Positions 20,212-22,854 of a DNA stretch of 22,854 nucleotides are shown one piece after another (within the stretch, counting starts at the first letter, position 1; the number at the start of each line of letters is the position of its first letter). The position numbers were made by a program, and so were the translations under genes. The notes beneath the pieces were generated by a model. That model was given only the letters and a program-made list of their open reading frames with translations. It had not been told where the DNA came from and searched no databases. Source of the DNA: B1SED10-75 sp964636865 (GTDB lineage Bacteria > Bacillota > Dethiobacteria > DTU022 > PWGO01); assembly GCA_964636865.1 (NCBI GenBank), contig CAZWVJ010000027.1, forward strand, positions 1 through 22,854, in the 5' to 3' direction.

Positions 20212-22716
20212 TTAAGTGGGCGAAGAATAATTCCGCTGCCGCTTTATCCGGCGCCTTCTGCGCACCAGTAATGTTATAAGTGCCGCCAGTAAAGCTACTA
20301 TCCCAATAAAGTAGACGACATGGGGGAAGGCGGATTCCTTGTTGATTCTTCCCGTGCTTTCCCGGTAGTAATCGGGGATTTGAGCAATGCCTTCATCATC
20401 CGGGGGTTGAGCGGCAGCGTGTTCTGCCACTGCTTCCCACAATTTAAGTTCGCGGCCTTCTTCGCGGTAGACTAAATATTCTTCAGGGTCCTCCAGGTCT
20501 ATGGGCTCACCCCGGGCATCCCTGGGTTCCATAATCAGGGGGACCATATCTGCCGCCATTTTAATGTAAGATACTAGAGAAGTTCCGCAGGCTATGTGGT
20601 AAAGGGTATCATCTCTTTTTAAGGGTTTATAAGCATCTGAGTTTTGCTCTGCCGCTGCAACATTGACGGCTTCGGATGCGGTGCCGCTTATCGTTCCGCC
20701 GGCTCCCGGTATTTTCATCGTTTCCGCGCCCTCATCCGTTTCCTCACCTGTGTGAGCCATGGCTTCCGCGTCTGTGTGTGCTCCGGCTTCGGTTTCTGCC
20801 CCGTTGTCTATATTCGCCCCGGCGGCCATATCAGTCTCCGAACCGGCGCCGCCTCCATCCCCGGCCCCGGCGGGCTGTAACCCCTCGCCGGTATATATCT
20901 CCGGATCCATCACCGACAGGCTGGGGACGGGAACGTTAAAATAGGGGACGGAAAACATCACCGCGTTGTCGGGATCATAAGAGTAGCGGATGCCGGAAGC
21001 CTGCAAAAAAGAAGTATTGGAAACACCTTCCCCCAGGAAGGCCGATGCTTCCAGCAGCCAGTAAAGATCCGAGCCGGTAAGATAGAAGGAAGCTACGGGA
21101 TAGCCGGGATACCCGTCTTCACCGTAGCCAATGCCAATTGCCTCCGTGATCTCATAAAAGGTAATCTCCCCCGGCGCATGCTCCTTCCCCGGCGTAATAC
21201 CCCGCCGGACGCTGCCGCTGGTTTGCAGGGCCACATCCACCCGCTCGCCGGTTACCTCTTCGGTAACCAGCCGCATAGCATCGGTTACAAAATTGCCCAC
21301 CGGTGTCTCCTCGGGTTCTGAGCTGTCCTCAATCTCAAAATCAGCCCGGGCCACGGTCTCGTAAATGTCCTCAAATTCTCCATCCGTCAGTTCCCTTACT
21401 AAACTGTTCAGCTCCTCCAGGTAATCATCAACCAAAGAAGCGGTATTTTCCTGGGGAGAAAACCTCGCATCTATGGGGCTTAAAAAGGGACGGCCGGTTT
21501 CTTCGTTGCGCACTCGCACATCCCCCGTGGCAGTATCATATGCCAGCTCCAGGCATCCCAGATATTCAACGTAGGCGCCGGCCTGCACGATCAAAGTATC
21601 ATTTTCCTCAATGGGGGGCTCTATGGCAGTATGACAGTGACCGCCCACGATAACATCGATACCGTCAACACTGCGCGCCAGCTGGCGGTCCTCCGGAATG
21701 CCGGAATGCGTGAGAGCCACAATAACGTCGGCCCCCTGCTCTTCCAATTCCTCAATTGCTCGCCGGGCGGCATCGTGCTGATCTCCGAACTCTACCTCGC
21801 CCGTCCTGCTGGCAACCAAAATTGCCTGGTCTCCGATTAAACCGAATGTCCCCACCTTCAAGCCGTTTTCCAGCTCCATGATCCCCGAGTCCCGGTAGAG
21901 ATCATGTTTGGCCAGGGGATGTTCCGGGGGAGCCTCGGTGTTGGAAGCCAAAACCAGCGTCTCATCATGGGCCTCCGGATAACCTGCTGCCATCAGGTAA
22001 TCCGCCAGGATGTCGGGGCCGTAGTCATATTCATGGTTGCCGATGGTAACGGCATCGTAACCAATCTTTTGCATAATTGCCAGTTCCGGGTCGGGGGTGG
22101 CGCCTTTCGGAGCCATCCAACCGAAGGCCCCGCCGCCTATAAAATCACCGGCATTAAAAAGCAGCACCGGCTCACCCTCATCTTTCTTTTGGCTGCGGAT
22201 ATCCTCGATGGCAGAGGCCAGCCTGGCAAATCCACCGGTAGTAGGATCTTCTTCCCCCGGCAGGTAATCTATGGCCGGGGAATGGGGGATCACGGCGGAG
22301 TGCTCATCGTTGGTGTGCAGGATAGTAAAAAGTTTTTCTTCCTCTGCGGCGGCCGCAGCATCTTCCCCGGCGCTTTCATCTTTCGTGGTTTCTGTGGTTT
22401 CTAAAGGATCTCCGGTTTCTTGGGCTGCAGCGGCAGCTTTGCCGCCGCCAGCCTCACCGTCAGCCGGGGAATCTACAATTTTGGAACCTGTAAAAGTGCT
22501 TTCAGTCATTCCTATTTCAGCGGTTTCTATAAAACTTCCCCCATGGGCGCCGGCATGGGCTTCGGCATCTTCTGTGGATAAACTCTGCATTGTCGCACAA
22601 TAACCTGCCTCATCCCCGGGGGAAGCGAATATGCCCGCAACTGCCAGCACAGCTGCCAGGAAGCAAACTCCGCAGGTGAGGCGGAAAAATTTATTTTGCT
22701 TCTTTTCCATGAACAT
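20212..22716 (-). CDS. membrane-anchored 5'-nucleotidase / metallophosphoesterase
   Basis: An 834-residue exported enzyme of the UshA/5'-nucleotidase family, expected to hydrolyse nucleotides or cyclic nucleotides outside the cell. In order: signal peptide (about 1-32); Ala/Glu/Thr-rich linker (40-127); metallophosphoesterase domain with HTNDEH (134-139), AGD near 189-191, GNHEYDYG (226-233), THSG (336-339) and GGHCHT (358-363); C-terminal nucleotidase domain from about 455 with PVGNFVTDAMR (471-481); an Ala/Gly/Glu/Thr-rich insertion (about 612-690) that interrupts this domain; then a membrane helix (798-817) and an Arg-rich tail. There is no LPXTG motif, so anchoring is by the helix. AAGGAGAT lies just before the ATG. 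Its topology parallels that of the ceramidase-like protein. Confidence 0.92.
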   Translation of the reverse strand: MFMEKKQNKFFRLTCGVCFLAAVLAVAGIFASPGDEAGYCATMQSLSTEDAEAHAGAHGGSFIETAEIGMTESTFTGSKIVDSPADGEAGGGKAAAAAQETGDPLETTETTKDESAGEDAAAAAEEEKLFTILHTNDEHSAVIPHSPAIDYLPGEEDPTTGGFARLASAIEDIRSQKKDEGEPVLLFNAGDFIGGGAFGWMAPKGATPDPELAIMQKIGYDAVTIGNHEYDYGPDILADYLMAAGYPEAHDETLVLASNTEAPPEHPLAKHDLYRDSGIMELENGLKVGTFGLIGDQAILVASRTGEVEFGDQHDAARRAIEELEEQGADVIVALTHSGIPEDRQLARSVDGIDVIVGGHCHTAIEPPIEENDTLIVQAGAYVEYLGCLELAYDTATGDVRVRNEETGRPFLSPIDARFSPQENTASLVDDYLEELNSLVRELTDGEFEDIYETVARADFEIEDSSEPEETPVGNFVTDAMRLVTEEVTGERVDVALQTSGSVRRGITPGKEHAPGEITFYEITEAIGIGYGEDGYPGYPVASFYLTGSDLYWLLEASAFLGEGVSNTSFLQASGIRYSYDPDNAVMFSVPYFNVPVPSLSVMDPEIYTGEGLQPAGAGDGGGAGSETDMAAGANIDNGAETEAGAHTDAEAMAHTGEETDEGAETMKIPGAGGTISGTASEAVNVAAAEQNSDAYKPLKRDDTLYHIACGTSLVSYIKMAADMVPLIMEPRDARGEPIDLEDPEEYLVYREEGRELKLWEAVAEHAAAQPPDDEGIAQIPDYYRESTGRINKESAFPHVVYFIGIVALLAALITLLVRRRRRIKRQRNYSSPT

Positions 22717-22749
22717 TTATCTCCTTCCCTTTTACCCCTTGGACATTTT

Positions 22750-22848
22750 GGTGTCAGGCAGCTTTCTTGACCCCAAAAAACAATTTAAAAAGTTTAGGCC
22801 TGAAAAAATCTGAATCTTTATTTTGTGTCAAAGTCAAGGCCTGACACC
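22750..22848. repeat. inverted repeat with GGTGTCAGGC ends
   Basis: GGTGTCAGGC (22750-22759) and GCCTGACACC (22839-22848) are perfect 10-bp complements enclosing about 80 bp of AT-rich sequence, followed by TTTTTT at the window edge. GGTGTCAGGCACC-type ends are common in small non-autonomous repeats of Clostridia. It lies upstream of the nucleotidase gene. Confidence 0.55.
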
Positions 22849-22854
22849 TTTTTT

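Overview
The window looks like a chromosomal piece of an anaerobic member of the Firmicutes, class Clostridia. The grounds are the trmK - Nif3 - C4 zinc-ribbon gene order, strong AGGAGG-type ribosome binding sites, several TTG starts, a YtxH gene and probable decoding of UGA as selenocysteine. The exported proteins are unusually acidic, which would fit a salt- or alkali-adapted host; that is inference. There are no rRNA or tRNA genes, no CRISPR array and no intact transposase.

Layout. 1-784: a reverse-strand pair of small membrane proteins (YtxH type plus a hypothetical) with a clear promoter and a terminator. 1288-5739: forward-strand housekeeping block of trmK, Nif3-like gene, zinc-ribbon coiled-coil protein, TPR membrane protein and tatC. 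5740-7928: an acidic lipoprotein (reverse) and ttcA (forward), set among copies of a 20-bp dispersed repeat, followed by what looks like a scrap of an IscB gene. 7929-11716: a large membrane-anchored ceramidase-like enzyme and an FAD oxidoreductase. 11961-15817: reverse-strand membrane exporter, Gmad2 lipoprotein and ZIP metal transporter, plus a forward 53-residue basic protein lying between two hairpin-rich MITE-like elements. 16313-18764: membrane-anchored PfpI protein, SAM methyltransferase, ArsC/Spx-family gene and rubredoxin. 19116-22716: TspO-family protein and, on the reverse strand, an 834-residue membrane-anchored 5'-nucleotidase.

The strongest unusual signal is at 17944-18288. An ArsC/Spx-family gene carries an in-frame TGA exactly at the first, nucleophilic position of its CxxC motif. 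A 7-bp hairpin with a GUG loop lies 23 nt after it, as a bacterial SECIS element should. It is best read as a 114-residue selenoprotein (UxxC); conventional gene calling gives only a 90-residue fragment from a GTG at 18016. A rubredoxin follows, so the area may be a small thiol/selenol redox neighbourhood.

The second theme is repeat debris. Two 49-bp, nearly identical sequences with the TTAC...TCAA borders and bulged hairpin of IS200/IS605 elements flank the pfpI gene. The likely IscB scrap lies before the ceramidase-like gene. A 20-bp repeat occurs nine times, always intergenic and in one orientation. There is also a 20-unit 7-bp polypurine tract and two MITE-like elements. All functional calls are from reading motifs; no database search was possible.
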